64,000 bases of DNA from Cristatella mucedo (lineage: Eukaryota; Bryozoa; Phylactolaemata; Cristatellidae). This document shows positions 63,754-64,000 of the stretch, piece by piece (the stretch's first letter is position 1; every line of letters starts with the position of its first letter). The stretch spans positions 5,373,501 to 5,437,500 of the forward strand of contig WPIO01000016.1 of NCBI GenBank assembly GCA_009760855.2, given 5' to 3'. The position numbers and the translations under genes are program-made. The notes under the pieces are model-generated. The model ran no database searches, was not told the origin of the DNA, and worked only from the letters and a program-made list of their open reading frames with translations.

Positions 63754-64000
63754 CTGAAACGAGCGGCGCGCTAAGCGATGCTAGCGACGGGTCGACCAGC
63801 GAGCGTTGCCGCCACCACCGCCGCCTCGGCAACCAGCACTGCCTGCCCCAGCCGGCGGTGCCCCTGCATGCAGAGCTGGATGCGCGGTCGTAGCTCTCGG
63901 CGGCGTATCGGGGAGGGAGAGGAAAGGTGCAGACGGCTCGCTCCGAGCTCGCTGTCCGAGGCAACGGCGGCAGCGGTCGGAGGCGCAGACGGCAGCCACC
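63754..64000. other. Roquin upstream intron, GC-rich
   Basis: No convincing RING first-half exon is visible in these 247 bases. The open frames are GC-driven. Confidence 0.7.

Overview
The window is a piece of an animal nuclear genome, most likely an invertebrate. Coding sequence is scattered as small exons with GT-AG boundaries and matching phases. Introns are kilobases long and full of non-LTR retrotransposon fragments, tRNA-derived SINEs, DNA-transposon remnants and long microsatellites. A MetX-type acyltransferase gene argues against a vertebrate. I cannot name the phylum from the sequence alone. There is no operon, ribosome binding site, CRISPR array or other prokaryotic feature.

Four host genes can be assembled from exons. 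(1) Minus strand, 136 to about 28.0 kb: the beta subunit of Rab geranylgeranyltransferase (RABGGTB), lacking only its last exon, which lies beyond base 1. (2) Plus strand, 28439-29056: mitochondrial ribosomal protein S24 (uS3m), two exons, head-to-head with RABGGTB across a compact, probably shared promoter. (3) Plus strand, 31054-45043: a homoserine/serine O-acyltransferase of the MetX alpha/beta-hydrolase family, nine exons, with an Arg/Ser/Ala-rich N-terminus that looks mitochondrial. (4) Minus strand, 46814-63753: a roquin (RC3H) RNA-binding protein. It has half of the RING, the complete HEPN/ROQ region, a CCCH zinc finger and a long Gln/Ala/His/Pro-rich tail. Its first exon or exons lie beyond base 64000. 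Genes 3 and 4 converge tail to tail.

The rest is mobile and repetitive DNA. One L2/CR1-like LINE family has a copy of about 3 kb at 7841-10800, with endonuclease and reverse transcriptase regions broken by two frameshifts, and many 5'-truncated copies ending in (ATT)n. Two tRNA-headed SINE families are recognisable, here called SINE-A and SINE-B. SINE-B ends in the 3' tail of the LINE. There are also a degraded Tc1-like transposon split by a LINE, an inverted pair of Tc1 fragments, a non-autonomous hAT-like element with a perfect 8-bp target duplication, and an unclassified repeat family with four copies.

The most interesting signals are a triplicated in-frame 5' splice site in RABGGTB, a 19-to-17-bp minisatellite abutting a MetX splice acceptor, a 43-bp perfect SINE palindrome, and nested insertions that give a relative order of activity. 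I found no clear new multi-gene system. The four genes do not form a pathway: their products act in Rab prenylation, mitochondrial translation, amino-acid metabolism and mRNA decay.
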